A stretch of 49,285 nucleotides of DNA from Actibacterium sp. GTDB lineage: Bacteria > Pseudomonadota > Alphaproteobacteria > Rhodobacterales > Rhodobacteraceae. The stretch spans positions 1-49,285 of the forward strand of contig JADQCD010000049.1 in the NCBI GenBank assembly GCA_016278285.1, read 5' to 3'. Positions 27,949 through 37,569 of the stretch are shown here, piece by piece. Numbering within the stretch: the first letter of the stretch is position 1; each line of letters begins with the position of its first letter. The notes under the pieces are model-generated. The model had not been told where the DNA came from, did not search any database, and saw only the letters and a program-made list of their open reading frames with translations. The position numbers and the translations under genes were made by a program.

Positions 27949-28677
27949 ATGTTTCGCATTTGCTTTTCAGGGTTCCTGCTGCTTTCCGCCGCCGCGTGTT
28001 CACGGATGGAAAATGTCGGCAAAGCTCCGGATTTCTCAAAATCCGTCGGAACCGATGCCTATTATGCGATGACCACCTCCGCGATGCCGGAGGACGTGCA
28101 ACCCCGTGACGCATTGGGCGAAGCATCGCTTTGGAGCCGCGAGCGCGATTCCCTGTTGGGCGACAGGCGTGCGGAAAGGCGGGGCGACATCCTGACTGTC
28201 GTGATCAAGATCGATGACAAGGCCGAGATTTCGAATTCGACAGGCCGCTCGCGGAACGGGTCGGAAAGCATGGCGATACCGGATTTCCTGGGCATTCCCC
28301 AGCGTATTGGCAGTCAATTGCCGAATGGCGCGGACATGGACAACGCGGTTTCGACAAATTCGTCGAGCGGCTATAGCGGCGAAGGGTCCGTCAGCCGGAA
28401 CGAACGCCTGACCTTGCGCGTGGCTGCGACCGTGACACGCGTTCTTCCCAATGGGGTGTTGCAGATACAGGGGTCGCAGGAGGTGCGCGTGAATTTCGAA
28501 TTGCGCGAACTTCTTGTCAGCGGTTTCGTCCAGCCGCAGGACATTTCCCGCCGGAACGAGATCTCCTATGACAAGATTGCGGCAGCGCGAATTTCGTACG
28601 GCGGACGCGGCCAGATCAGTGATGTTCAGCAGCCGCGTTATGGTCAGCAGGTGGCTGACATCATTCTTCCGTTCTGA
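27949..28677 (+). CDS. flgH: Flagellar L-ring protein FlgH
   Basis: Lipoprotein signal LLSAAACS; RAERRGDILTVVIKIDDKAEISNSTGRSR; YGGRGQISDVQQPRYGQQVADIILPF. Confidence 0.93.
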   Translation: MFRICFSGFLLLSAAACSRMENVGKAPDFSKSVGTDAYYAMTTSAMPEDVQPRDALGEASLWSRERDSLLGDRRAERRGDILTVVIKIDDKAEISNSTGRSRNGSESMAIPDFLGIPQRIGSQLPNGADMDNAVSTNSSSGYSGEGSVSRNERLTLRVAATVTRVLPNGVLQIQGSQEVRVNFELRELLVSGFVQPQDISRRNEISYDKIAAARISYGGRGQISDVQQPRYGQQVADIILPF

Positions 28678-28689
28678 GGAAATTTTCAG

Positions 28690-29205
28690 TTGTCGAAGAT
28701 CCTGCCGATTCTTTTTGCGATTCTTGGCCTGGCGACAGGCGGCGGTGCTGGTTATGTCCTGCGCCCTGACGGGCATGGCGCCGATGCGACCGCGCAGAGC
28801 GGAACGCGCCCGCCCGCATCGTCGGAATCGCAAGCCGATGTCGCGCAACCGGATCTTTCGTCGTCACAAAGCGAGGGTCAGAATACGGAATTCGTCAAGC
28901 TCAACAACCAGTTCGTGATCCCGGTCGTCGTTGAGGCGCGTGTCACCGCGCTTGTCGTTCTATCGGTCAATCTGGAAATTGAGGCCGGGAATTCCTCCAA
29001 AGTATATCAACTGGAACCCAAGCTGCGCGACGCCTTTCTTACGGTCCTTTTCGATCACGCCAACACCGGCGGCTTCTCCGGGGAATTTACCGCCTCGACC
29101 AAGATGGCCCGCCTGCGGATCGCGCTGAACGAAACCGCCAAGCGCGTCCTGGGGCCATTTTTTCGGGACGTGCTGATCACCGAACTGGTCCGACAGGACA
29201 CTTGA
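28690..29205 (+). CDS. FliL-like flagellar basal body-associated protein (copy 1)
   Basis: TTG start; single N-terminal TM; short C-terminal FliL-like ...LNETAKRVLGPFFRDVLITELVRQDT. Confidence 0.62.
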   Translation: MSKILPILFAILGLATGGGAGYVLRPDGHGADATAQSGTRPPASSESQADVAQPDLSSSQSEGQNTEFVKLNNQFVIPVVVEARVTALVVLSVNLEIEAGNSSKVYQLEPKLRDAFLTVLFDHANTGGFSGEFTASTKMARLRIALNETAKRVLGPFFRDVLITELVRQDT

Positions 29206-29209
29206 AGCA

Positions 29210-29569
29210 TCACCATCCGCGCCGCCTGGATCGCGCCAGAAGGTTCGTCAACGCCTGATCGCGGCCAAGCGCAAGCTTCGCGGCGCGCCTGGCGCGGCTT
29301 TCCTCGGCACGCGCGCGCGCCAGCGCCATGTTCAACTCGGCGCGTCTTGAATCGGCCCACCGTTGCCACAACAGATCGACGCCGGCCCGCGTTGACGCGG
29401 ATTCCACGTTTGCGCTTACCCTGCGCCGATCCGCATCCAGCCCGGCGATGGATTCTTCCAGCTCGCGCCCGGCTCGGACTGCCTTTTTCAGCCGCGACAG
29501 GTTGACATCAAGCGCCAATCGGGTGACCCGATTCAACCGCGCGGCTTTTTGGTGATATGGCGGGATCAT
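29210..29569 (-). CDS. Small coiled-coil protein, possible FliJ analogue
   Basis: Highly charged, Arg/Ala-rich helical ORF at the end of the flhA-fliR-flhB operon, overlapping flhB by 4 nt. Confidence 0.55.
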   Translation of the reverse strand: MIPPYHQKAARLNRVTRLALDVNLSRLKKAVRAGRELEESIAGLDADRRRVSANVESASTRAGVDLLWQRWADSRRAELNMALARARAEESRARRAAKLALGRDQALTNLLARSRRRGW

Positions 29570-30654
29570 GGCCGCAGCCCTGCGCTCGCGCGCATCTTCT
29601 CGGCAAATCGGATCGCAGCGGCCACGGCCTTGTAATGTTCGCGCCGGATTTCCTCGCCGATTTCGACACTGGCATAAAGGGCCCGCGCCGTCGGCGGATC
29701 CGAATGTATCGGAACACCGTGTTCGACGGCGGTTTCGCGAATTCGGGCAGCGATCTCATCCATCCCCTTCGCCACGCAGACCGGCGCGCCGGGACCTGAA
29801 CGATCCCATTTCAGCGCAACAGCGAAATGCGTCGGGTTCACGACCACGACATCGGCGGCCGGCACATCGGCCAGAACCTGCTTCATGGCAATGGCCGTCC
29901 CGCGCTGGCGTCGCTGGTTTTTCATGTGGGGGTCGCCCTCGGACTGCTTGACCTCGTCCTTGAGCTCCTTGTGCGACATCCGGTTCTTCCGCAAATGTTC
30001 AAAAATCTGCCAGACATAATCGATTACCCCGATGAAGGTGGAAATCACCACGACCACGAGAATGAACTCGAGCGACATGCGCATCATGCGCGCGACGGCC
30101 ATGGCAGGGGAAAGGTGCATGACCGTCAGGATTTCGGGCAGGCGCCGGATCAGGTAAAGGGCGAGAAGGATGCAATATACCGCAAGCTTTGTTGCGCTCT
30201 TCGCAAATTCGAACAGGCCCGCACGGCCAAACTTGCTCTTCGCATTCGAGATTGGGGAAATTCTGGAAGCTTTCGGCAGGAGTTTTTCCGGTGCGACGAT
30301 CAGGCTGCGTTGCAGAAGGATGGACAGAAGCACCAGCACCGCAGGGCCCAGAAACCACGGAGCGACCGCCAGAAGGATCGTGCCGGCCAGTCCGCCGCCC
30401 AGGGTGGTCGCGCTGCCGTCAAAGAAACGCGGGGCCAAAGAGTCGGCCTGATCGAAAAGGACAAGTCCGGAATTGGCCAGCTTCAAGAGTGATGCGGCGC
30501 CGATACTGGCCGCCACCAGCGACAGCCCCGCATATCCGGCAGCTGCGTTAAGATCCGCCGACCGGGCAACTTCACCCTTTTTCCGTGCATCCTCAAGCCG
30601 CTTGGCTGTCGGATCGTGGCTTTTTTCCTCGTCGTCGGAACCCGCGCCACTCAT
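29566..30654 (-). CDS. flhB: Flagellar export protein FlhB
   Basis: EKSHDPTAKRLEDARKKGEVARSADL; autocleavage motif VVVNPTHFAVALKWD. Confidence 0.95.
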   Translation of the reverse strand: MSGAGSDDEEKSHDPTAKRLEDARKKGEVARSADLNAAAGYAGLSLVAASIGAASLLKLANSGLVLFDQADSLAPRFFDGSATTLGGGLAGTILLAVAPWFLGPAVLVLLSILLQRSLIVAPEKLLPKASRISPISNAKSKFGRAGLFEFAKSATKLAVYCILLALYLIRRLPEILTVMHLSPAMAVARMMRMSLEFILVVVVISTFIGVIDYVWQIFEHLRKNRMSHKELKDEVKQSEGDPHMKNQRRQRGTAIAMKQVLADVPAADVVVVNPTHFAVALKWDRSGPGAPVCVAKGMDEIAARIRETAVEHGVPIHSDPPTARALYASVEIGEEIRREHYKAVAAAIRFAEKMRASAGLRP

Positions 30655-31430
30655 GGCGAAACCTCGAACGGATTGGCCAGAATCGCGATCATCCAGTCTG
30701 ACCAGATCGATAGCAATGCAGGCGCCGCCAAAAACAGCAGGATCAAACCCGCAGCGGTGATGGCGGGGGCCCCAACCAGAGCCACCATGAGCTGCGGCAT
30801 CGCACGGTTGATGACACCAAGGGCCAGGTTGTAAATCAGCGAAGCAATCACGAAGGGCATGGCCAGCGTCACTGCCAGCGCGAAGCCGCGGGCAATCTGC
30901 GCGACTCCCCAGTCGGCCAGCACCCCGGCATCGGGCAGGCGCCCGGGGGGCAGTATTTCATAGGACAGGATCATCGCTTGCGCCGCACGCACATGCAGCC
31001 CGGTTGCCACCGCCAGCGCGAGCCCCGCGAACACCAGGACTGCCCCCATCGCCGGTTGCGGATTCACCCCGGCGCCACCGAAAGCCTGCGAAAGCGATGT
31101 GGAATGTGCGGCGACAGTTCCCGCGATCTCAAGCACCAGAACCAGAAGCCGTAACATCATGCCCAGCGCCAGCCCGATAATGATTTCGGAAAGCAGGAAC
31201 GGCGCGATGATGCGAGCGCCCTGTTTCAAGGGTACGACGGAAGACCCGACAGCCGGGGCGATAACCAGCGTGAAAGCCAGCGCGAGTGCCAGTTTCACAC
31301 GCTGCGGCACCGATTTTTCTCCGAAAGCCGGCAAAAGAGTCACTACCGCAGCCACGCGCAAGAAGACGATGAACCCGGCAAAAAGCGTCTTTTGTGCGAT
31401 GGGAATCAGCCCAGCCAGTGTATCGGTCAT
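30651..31430 (-). CDS. fliR: Flagellar export protein FliR
   Basis: Multi-TM; FLRVAAVVTLLPAFGEKSVPQRVKLALALAFTLVIAP; between flhA and flhB. Confidence 0.92.
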   Translation of the reverse strand: MTDTLAGLIPIAQKTLFAGFIVFLRVAAVVTLLPAFGEKSVPQRVKLALALAFTLVIAPAVGSSVVPLKQGARIIAPFLLSEIIIGLALGMMLRLLVLVLEIAGTVAAHSTSLSQAFGGAGVNPQPAMGAVLVFAGLALAVATGLHVRAAQAMILSYEILPPGRLPDAGVLADWGVAQIARGFALAVTLAMPFVIASLIYNLALGVINRAMPQLMVALVGAPAITAAGLILLFLAAPALLSIWSDWMIAILANPFEVSP

Positions 31431-33523
31431 GCCTCCACCAGACCGACCAACGCGGGCCGTGCCTCGGTGCCGACTTCCTCGAAGGACAGAACCGGCGCAG
31501 GGATGCCCTTAGCCGACAGGACCGTTCGAAGAAAGCGCCGGCGTCGGGTCGATGTGACAAGCGCGGGAAAGACGCCGGTTTCGCCGGCTTTCGACAGTTT
31601 GTCCGAGACCGCAGTTGCCAGCCTATTGAACTCATCCGGTGGAAGCGCAACATCGCCTGATCCGCCTTCGCCGTCGACCTGGTATTGAACAAAGCGCTCT
31701 TCCCATTCCGGGGCCAGTTGCATGAGCGGAATGGTTCCGTCGGGGCGGCGATGCTCGGCAATCAGCTGAAAACCCAGGCGGTGACGTACATGCTCGCATA
31801 TCGCTTCGGCCGTTGGGTGGGCATGCCGCGCTTCCGCGATGGCCTCGAGGATCAATGGCATATTGCGGATCGAAACCCGCTCTTCCAGAAGCAATCGCAG
31901 CACCGCGAGCAGCAGGTCCACGGGCACCTTGTCGGGCACAAGTTCGTCGATCATCCGGCGGTTGGCATCGGCCCGTCCCTGATCGGTCAGGTTGCACAAT
32001 TCGTCGAGAAGCCGGCGCAGCGCCTTGAGCGTGAGCAACCGGGAAAAGTTTCTGCGGATCACCTCGAGAAGATGAGTGGCAAGAACCTCGGTCGGGTTGA
32101 CCAGCGTCACCCCGCTCAGCGCCATGTCCTCTCGCTCGCCGGGTCCGATCCAGCGGGCCGGGGCGCCATAGACCGGCTCCTTGACATCTTCGCCGGGAGG
32201 AAGCGGAGCGGAATCTTCGGTCAGCAGCGCCAGCACCTTTTCCGGACGCAGAACATCACGGGCCTGTTCGACACCCTGGATGCGGATAACATAAGTGCCA
32301 TCAAGCAATGCGCCGCTGTCGGTGAGGCGAATTTCCGGCAGGATCAGGCCGTAGGTTTCGGCGACGTGGCGGCGCATGTTGCCGATCCGCGCATCCAGCC
32401 CCGTGGAGGAGTCCAGAACCATCGTGACAAGGTCCGGCGCGAATTCCAGGTGTATGTCGTCCAGATCCAGAAGATCGCCCATCGGTCGTTCAACCTCGGC
32501 CTCGGGCGCATCCGCGGAAACGGCGTCGGCCTGAGCGGCGCGGCGGGCGGCGTTGCGCTGCACGGTCCAGGCGGCGCCGGCCAGGACCAGCGCGCCGGCG
32601 ATGAAGGGCAGGAAAGGCAGGCCCGGAACCAAAGCGAAAAGCCCCATCAGCAGGGCCACCGTGGCCAGCGCCGGCGGATATCGGCCCAACTGCCCGATCA
32701 AGGCAGTGTCGGCGGCGCCGGTCGCACCACCGCGTGCCAGCAAGAGCGCCGAGGCGATGGAAATGATCACCGCCGGAATCTGGCTGACCAGCCCGTCGCC
32801 CACCGTAAGAATGGCGTAGGTGTGGAAGGCGCGCGAAAGCGGCATGCCATGAATCGCGATTCCGATCACCAGGCCCATTACCAGATTCAGAATCGTAATC
32901 AGGAGGCCGGCGATCGCATCCCCCTTTACGAATTTTGATGCGCCGTCCAGCGAGCCGAAAAAAGTCGTTTCCGCCTGCTCCGTCTCGCGCCGCGCCTTGG
33001 CCTGCGCATGGTCGATGGCGCCCGCGCTCATGTCACTGTCGATGGCCAACTGTTTGCCGGGCATCCCGTCGAGGGCAAAGCGGGCACCGACCTCGGCCAT
33101 GCGCGTCGCCCCCTTGGTTATGACGATGAAATTGACGATCAGAAGGACGCCGAACACGACCAGTCCGATCAGCACGCTGCCGCCCATAATGAAATTGGCG
33201 AACCCCTCTATGACGTTTCCGGCGGCATGTGTGCCCTTGTGCCCCTCGCCGATGATAAGCTTGGTGGAAGAGACATTGAGGGACAGGCGCAGCATCAACG
33301 AGGCCAGAAGAACAGTGGGAAAGGCCGAAAAATCAAGCGGTCGTTCGATGAACAGGGTCACCGTAAAGACCAGGATCGCCAAAGCGAAAGACATGGCCAA
33401 ACCGACATCCAGAACCCAGGACGGCACCGGCAGGATCATCATCACGATCACTGCCATCAACGCCAGTGCCAGAAGGATGGTCGGGCGGAAAATTCCTCTC
33501 ATCGAAGGTAGCACGAGCATCAT
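31427..33523 (-). CDS. flhA: Flagellar export protein FlhA
   Basis: FPTVLLASLMLRLSLNVSSTKLI, ATRMAEVGARFALDGMPGKQLAIDSDMSAG (FHIPEP-like region); start may be 33502. Confidence 0.95.
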   Translation of the reverse strand: MMLVLPSMRGIFRPTILLALALMAVIVMMILPVPSWVLDVGLAMSFALAILVFTVTLFIERPLDFSAFPTVLLASLMLRLSLNVSSTKLIIGEGHKGTHAAGNVIEGFANFIMGGSVLIGLVVFGVLLIVNFIVITKGATRMAEVGARFALDGMPGKQLAIDSDMSAGAIDHAQAKARRETEQAETTFFGSLDGASKFVKGDAIAGLLITILNLVMGLVIGIAIHGMPLSRAFHTYAILTVGDGLVSQIPAVIISIASALLLARGGATGAADTALIGQLGRYPPALATVALLMGLFALVPGLPFLPFIAGALVLAGAAWTVQRNAARRAAQADAVSADAPEAEVERPMGDLLDLDDIHLEFAPDLVTMVLDSSTGLDARIGNMRRHVAETYGLILPEIRLTDSGALLDGTYVIRIQGVEQARDVLRPEKVLALLTEDSAPLPPGEDVKEPVYGAPARWIGPGEREDMALSGVTLVNPTEVLATHLLEVIRRNFSRLLTLKALRRLLDELCNLTDQGRADANRRMIDELVPDKVPVDLLLAVLRLLLEERVSIRNMPLILEAIAEARHAHPTAEAICEHVRHRLGFQLIAEHRRPDGTIPLMQLAPEWEERFVQYQVDGEGGSGDVALPPDEFNRLATAVSDKLSKAGETGVFPALVTSTRRRRFLRTVLSAKGIPAPVLSFEEVGTEARPALVGLVEA

Positions 33524-34305
33524 TCCGCCCGGCGGAACAGCCCGCCCGAAGCCGTTGTCACCGGCACCAATGAGCCGAGACCACGCGCGCCTTCGCCGCC
33601 CTGCAACAGAGGGTATCCGTTGACCCGTGCCAACCTGCGCACGGGGGGAGGCGATGGCGTACGCGCAGGGGTCATCGGCGTCCGGACCATTCTGAGTGCG
33701 CTTAACGGGGCCAGCCCCCGATCCTGTGGCGGCAGGTTCGCGCGGATCCGCTTGAAGCGGCGGACATACCGGTCCGCATATTTTCTTGTCCGCGAGTGAT
33801 AGGCACCGGCGGCCTTGACCCAGTCACCCAGTTCCGTGTGCAAGTCGCGCAGGAAGTTCGCCGCGTACAGCGCGTTTTTATCGGGTTGGAACATCTCGGC
33901 GATCGAACGGAAATTCTGACCATGCCATTTGTAGTTGACCTGGAAACACCCGACATCAAAGCTGCGCGCCCCACGGTCGAAACTCTTCTCGGCAAACGCC
34001 AGGGCCTTGGCCGGATCATCGAACCAGATCCCCTTGCCTTCCATGTTCACCGTCCAGGGCCAGGCGCGAAATTCCCCGCCCCGCTTTCGACCGGTCTCGG
34101 CAAGAGAAATCGCCCGCAGCACGGACAGCGGCACCCCGGTCGCATTTGCCGCACGCCGAGCCGCCGTATCGCAAAGTGCCGCCGGTTCCGACGCCCAGGC
34201 CGGCGATGTCAGGCCGACCGCCAGTAACCAGAGCAGGATTCCATGCGAAGTCAATCGAACGTTTCGACCGTGCGCACCTCCACCCTGCGAGTCATCGCGA
34301 GCCAT
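33520..34305 (-). CDS. Lytic transglycosylase (SLT domain), flagellar-cluster type
   Basis: Signal peptide; GVPLSVLRAISLAETGR...SFDVGCFQVNYKWHG...AANFLRDLHTELGDWVKAAGAYHSRTRKYADRYV. Confidence 0.85.
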   Translation of the reverse strand: MARDDSQGGGAHGRNVRLTSHGILLWLLAVGLTSPAWASEPAALCDTAARRAANATGVPLSVLRAISLAETGRKRGGEFRAWPWTVNMEGKGIWFDDPAKALAFAEKSFDRGARSFDVGCFQVNYKWHGQNFRSIAEMFQPDKNALYAANFLRDLHTELGDWVKAAGAYHSRTRKYADRYVRRFKRIRANLPPQDRGLAPLSALRMVRTPMTPARTPSPPPVRRLARVNGYPLLQGGEGARGLGSLVPVTTASGGLFRRAE

Positions 34306-34381
34306 TCTGGCCTCTCCTCATGTTTTCTTCATAAGGAGCCTATGAAAGCGGGGTTTAGAATTGGTAAGCGCGATTGCGCCG

Positions 34382-36637
34382 TCAGGGGCTTTCTGCGGCA
34401 GCCTCCGCCGACAACAAATCGCCCAGCACATCGCGGGCTGACCGGCTATGCTCCAGAAGCATGCGGACCCGTGACAAGGAAGGCGCAGCTTCTGCGTCTT
34501 CCGGGGCAGGCTTCAGCCCACTTTTTTCGCGCTGCAATTTCGCAAACTCTTTCTGCGCCGCGCTGCCGTGCCGCAAGACATGGCGCCAATCGCCGGCTTT
34601 CCAGGCCATCGCTTTTTGTTCATCGACCGCGCCCGCCGCCGCGAAACTCTTCAGGGCAGAGGGTGAATCGCCAAGTTCCGACAACGCGGCGCCGCGCAAC
34701 CGTTCCACCTCACGCCCCGAAAGGCCTTCCAGAAATGAAAGCGTGGCGGCGGAATGCCCCTCGTACAGGGCAAGTCTGGCGCGCAAAATAGACATGTCCA
34801 TCGACTCCGTCGAGGCGCGTGCAGGCAACAGCATGGATGCGCGCCGGGGAAAACCCAGCGCCAACAGGCGTGCCGCCATCTTGAGAGACAGACCGTCGGG
34901 CCGCGCGTCATCCGGCGCCATGGCAAAAGCGTGCCGCAGGAATGCTGCGTCCGTTCCATCCTCGGTGAGAATTGTCACCACGCGGCGACGCAACGCCGGG
35001 GAGGCGCGGGCTTTGATCCGCGCCAACCCCTCGAAAGCGGCGGCGAAGTGCCCGTTTCGGGCATGCGCGAGAATCGCGGCGCGGAGAAATCGTGCCCCCT
35101 TTTCGGTGCCCCGGTATTCCCGGGCGAATGCTTCTGAGGTCGTCACGTCCTGCGGCTTTGGCCTCTGTCCGGCCTCAAGTTGGGACTCGATAATCGTCAG
35201 AAGCGCCGCGGGTGCCAGGTTTTGGTCATCTGCGATGACCTGGCGCAGTTTTAACAGTGCTGCGGCCCGATTCCCGGTCGCAAGATCATGTTTCGCCTGC
35301 ATATACAGCAGACGTGCCCCGCCACGCGCGCCGGCCCGCGCCAAGGCATTGCGGATGCGAGCGGCGGTTTCCAGATCCTTGATCGCCAGAAATCTTTCTG
35401 CCAGCCCGGGCCCCAGATGTCGTCGCAAATGCAACGGCAATGAAGAGAACGCAGACACGATCGCACGCCGGTCGATATCCGTCCCGCCTGGCAGTTCCGG
35501 GCGCGCCATCGCCGCCCAAAGTGCAACCGGCGCAGAGCATCCGATCTGTCCGTCGAGAATGGTGGGATCGGCGGCTTGTCCGTCATCCAGAACCTGCGCC
35601 ATGACCCGGAAAAATGCGGCGTTTGGCAGATCGGCTGCAAAAGCGGTCATCAGCACCTGGGCTTCAGCGCCAAAGCCGAGATAGAGATATGTTTTTACCA
35701 TATCTTGCAGGTCTTTAGGTGCAACATCATCGAACTCACCCAACAAGTTCGAGCGCGCTTCGCCTATCAACATTCCGACCGGCGCGCCGGCTTGTTTTCT
35801 GGACAGATCGAATATCGAAGCTGGCAGGCATGTTCGGCCGGAAGCATTGCCGGCTGGTCGGTTGGATGCCGGGTTGGCGCGGTCGATGCTGGTCTCGATC
35901 CGGAGGCCGACCGCAAGATTGCGCGCGATTGTCGGGGGGGCCGGCGGATCGATGTCCGCCGGGGGCATGGGGGCCGGACGAACCGCTGGCGGCGGATCGA
36001 TATCTGCCTCGACCAAACCCTGCGCAGCGGCACGGCCGAGTTCCTTCAAAAGGACCGTTTTCATTTCGTTCAGCCTGGCCGTGCCGGGCAGGGAAGTTTC
36101 GATGCGGGATTTGCCGGCCGGGTTGGGCGCGAAAGGCCGATCTGGTTCCGCATCTTCCGAACCGAGCCCGACCGGAAAATCCCCGATGACCGGAACGCGC
36201 GGACGGCGGAACACTCCTTGCGTGGCGGCTGATGCCGATTGAGGTGTCGGACTGATATCGCTGACGTCCGGATCCTCCGATGACGGCCCGTCCTTGATAT
36301 CCACGACCAGTCGGTCCGCCCCGATCATGAAGGCATTCGCGTGGCATGTGCAGTCGACCCGCAGCAGCAGCCGTGCCTCGCCGGGCTGCGCGGCAATGTC
36401 GCGCAAGCGGGCTCGCGGAATGAAGCGGAACACCTGCGCAAGATCGAAGCGAATGTCGCTGCGCGAAAATTGCAGGTCGAAACCTTCCGCGTTTCGTTGC
36501 AACGTCCATCCCGTGGGTTGGTCGAAATCGAAGACCAGACGGGAAAAGGACTCATGTTCGCCAGACCGGACCCGCACGGTTTCACCCAGCGCAGAGCTCG
36601 GTATCAGGAACAATAGAAGGCAAATCGCACGGATCAT
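34382..36637 (-). CDS. Large exported protein: N-terminal AMIN-like region plus long alpha-helical repeat region; function unknown
   Basis: Signal peptide MIRAICLLLFLIPSSALG; VRVRSGEHESFSRLVFDFDQPTGWTLQ...; helical/TPR-like C-terminal half; 4-nt overlap with motA. Confidence 0.7.
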   Translation of the reverse strand: MIRAICLLLFLIPSSALGETVRVRSGEHESFSRLVFDFDQPTGWTLQRNAEGFDLQFSRSDIRFDLAQVFRFIPRARLRDIAAQPGEARLLLRVDCTCHANAFMIGADRLVVDIKDGPSSEDPDVSDISPTPQSASAATQGVFRRPRVPVIGDFPVGLGSEDAEPDRPFAPNPAGKSRIETSLPGTARLNEMKTVLLKELGRAAAQGLVEADIDPPPAVRPAPMPPADIDPPAPPTIARNLAVGLRIETSIDRANPASNRPAGNASGRTCLPASIFDLSRKQAGAPVGMLIGEARSNLLGEFDDVAPKDLQDMVKTYLYLGFGAEAQVLMTAFAADLPNAAFFRVMAQVLDDGQAADPTILDGQIGCSAPVALWAAMARPELPGGTDIDRRAIVSAFSSLPLHLRRHLGPGLAERFLAIKDLETAARIRNALARAGARGGARLLYMQAKHDLATGNRAAALLKLRQVIADDQNLAPAALLTIIESQLEAGQRPKPQDVTTSEAFAREYRGTEKGARFLRAAILAHARNGHFAAAFEGLARIKARASPALRRRVVTILTEDGTDAAFLRHAFAMAPDDARPDGLSLKMAARLLALGFPRRASMLLPARASTESMDMSILRARLALYEGHSAATLSFLEGLSGREVERLRGAALSELGDSPSALKSFAAAGAVDEQKAMAWKAGDWRHVLRHGSAAQKEFAKLQREKSGLKPAPEDAEAAPSLSRVRMLLEHSRSARDVLGDLLSAEAAAESP

Positions 36638-37500
36638 GCGGCAGTCTTCGTGGTCTTGAGGGCCTCTTCGAGATCGTTGAACGAGGGCCGGTTGCGACTG
36701 GGCGTATTCTGACGTCCGACCTCGATGCAGATATTGGTGGCATGGTTATAGAGGTTGGCAACAAGAACCTCGCGGATCAACTGATAGAAATGTCCGTCCT
36801 CCTCCGTGATCGTCTTCAGCTTCGCGGCAAAAGGGCCGACCAGCCCATAGGCGAGGAAGACCCCCATGAATGTTCCGACCAGAGCGCCGCCGATCAGCTT
36901 GCCCAATATTTCGGGCGGCTGGTCGATCGAACCCATCGTCTTGATCACCCCCAGAACCGCGGCCACGATCCCCAACGCCGGAAGCCCGTCTGCAAGCGTC
37001 TGCAGCGCGTGGCTGGAATGCAGGGCCTGATGTGCATGCGCCTCCATCCTCTTTTCCAGAACTTCCTCGACCTGATGGGGGTCATCGTAGTTCATGGACG
37101 CCGACCGCAGCGTATCGCAGATTATTTCCACCGCCTCGTCATCGGCCAGGATCCTGGGATAGCGGCCGAAAACCGAAGATGTCGCGGGGGCCTCGATATG
37201 TTCCTCCAGCGTCACCGGATTCTGTCGCGAAAGGCGGATCAGTTCGAACAGGAGGCAAAGCAGATCGCGGTAATCGGCCGGCTTCCACCGGGGCCCCTTG
37301 AAAACCTTCGCCATGTCCCGGAACGTTTGCCTGATGGCCTGGACATCGTTACTGATGATGAAGGCACCGCAGGATGCGCCACCGATAATGACCATTTCAG
37401 TCGGCAGCGCATGCAGGATGATACCGAGATGACCGCCGGCCAGCATGTAGCCGCCGAAAACCATCACGAAGATCATGGCAATTCCGAAGAGTCCGATCAT
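36634..37500 (-). CDS. motA: Flagellar motor stator protein MotA
   Basis: MIGLFGIAMIFVMVFGGYMLAGGHLGIILHALPTEMVIIGGASCGAFI; GLPALGIVAAVLGVIKTMGSID; start at internal Met. Confidence 0.93.
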   Translation of the reverse strand: MIGLFGIAMIFVMVFGGYMLAGGHLGIILHALPTEMVIIGGASCGAFIISNDVQAIRQTFRDMAKVFKGPRWKPADYRDLLCLLFELIRLSRQNPVTLEEHIEAPATSSVFGRYPRILADDEAVEIICDTLRSASMNYDDPHQVEEVLEKRMEAHAHQALHSSHALQTLADGLPALGIVAAVLGVIKTMGSIDQPPEILGKLIGGALVGTFMGVFLAYGLVGPFAAKLKTITEEDGHFYQLIREVLVANLYNHATNICIEVGRQNTPSRNRPSFNDLEEALKTTKTAA

Positions 37501-37569
37501 TTCCCGCCCTCCAATGCGGGGCTGCCACCGCAGGGCAAAGGCTTGCACCTGAGGGTTAACAAAACCTGT

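Noticed and set aside
31685-32938. 417-aa plus-strand ORF
   Set aside because: Antisense to flhA, which is unambiguous.
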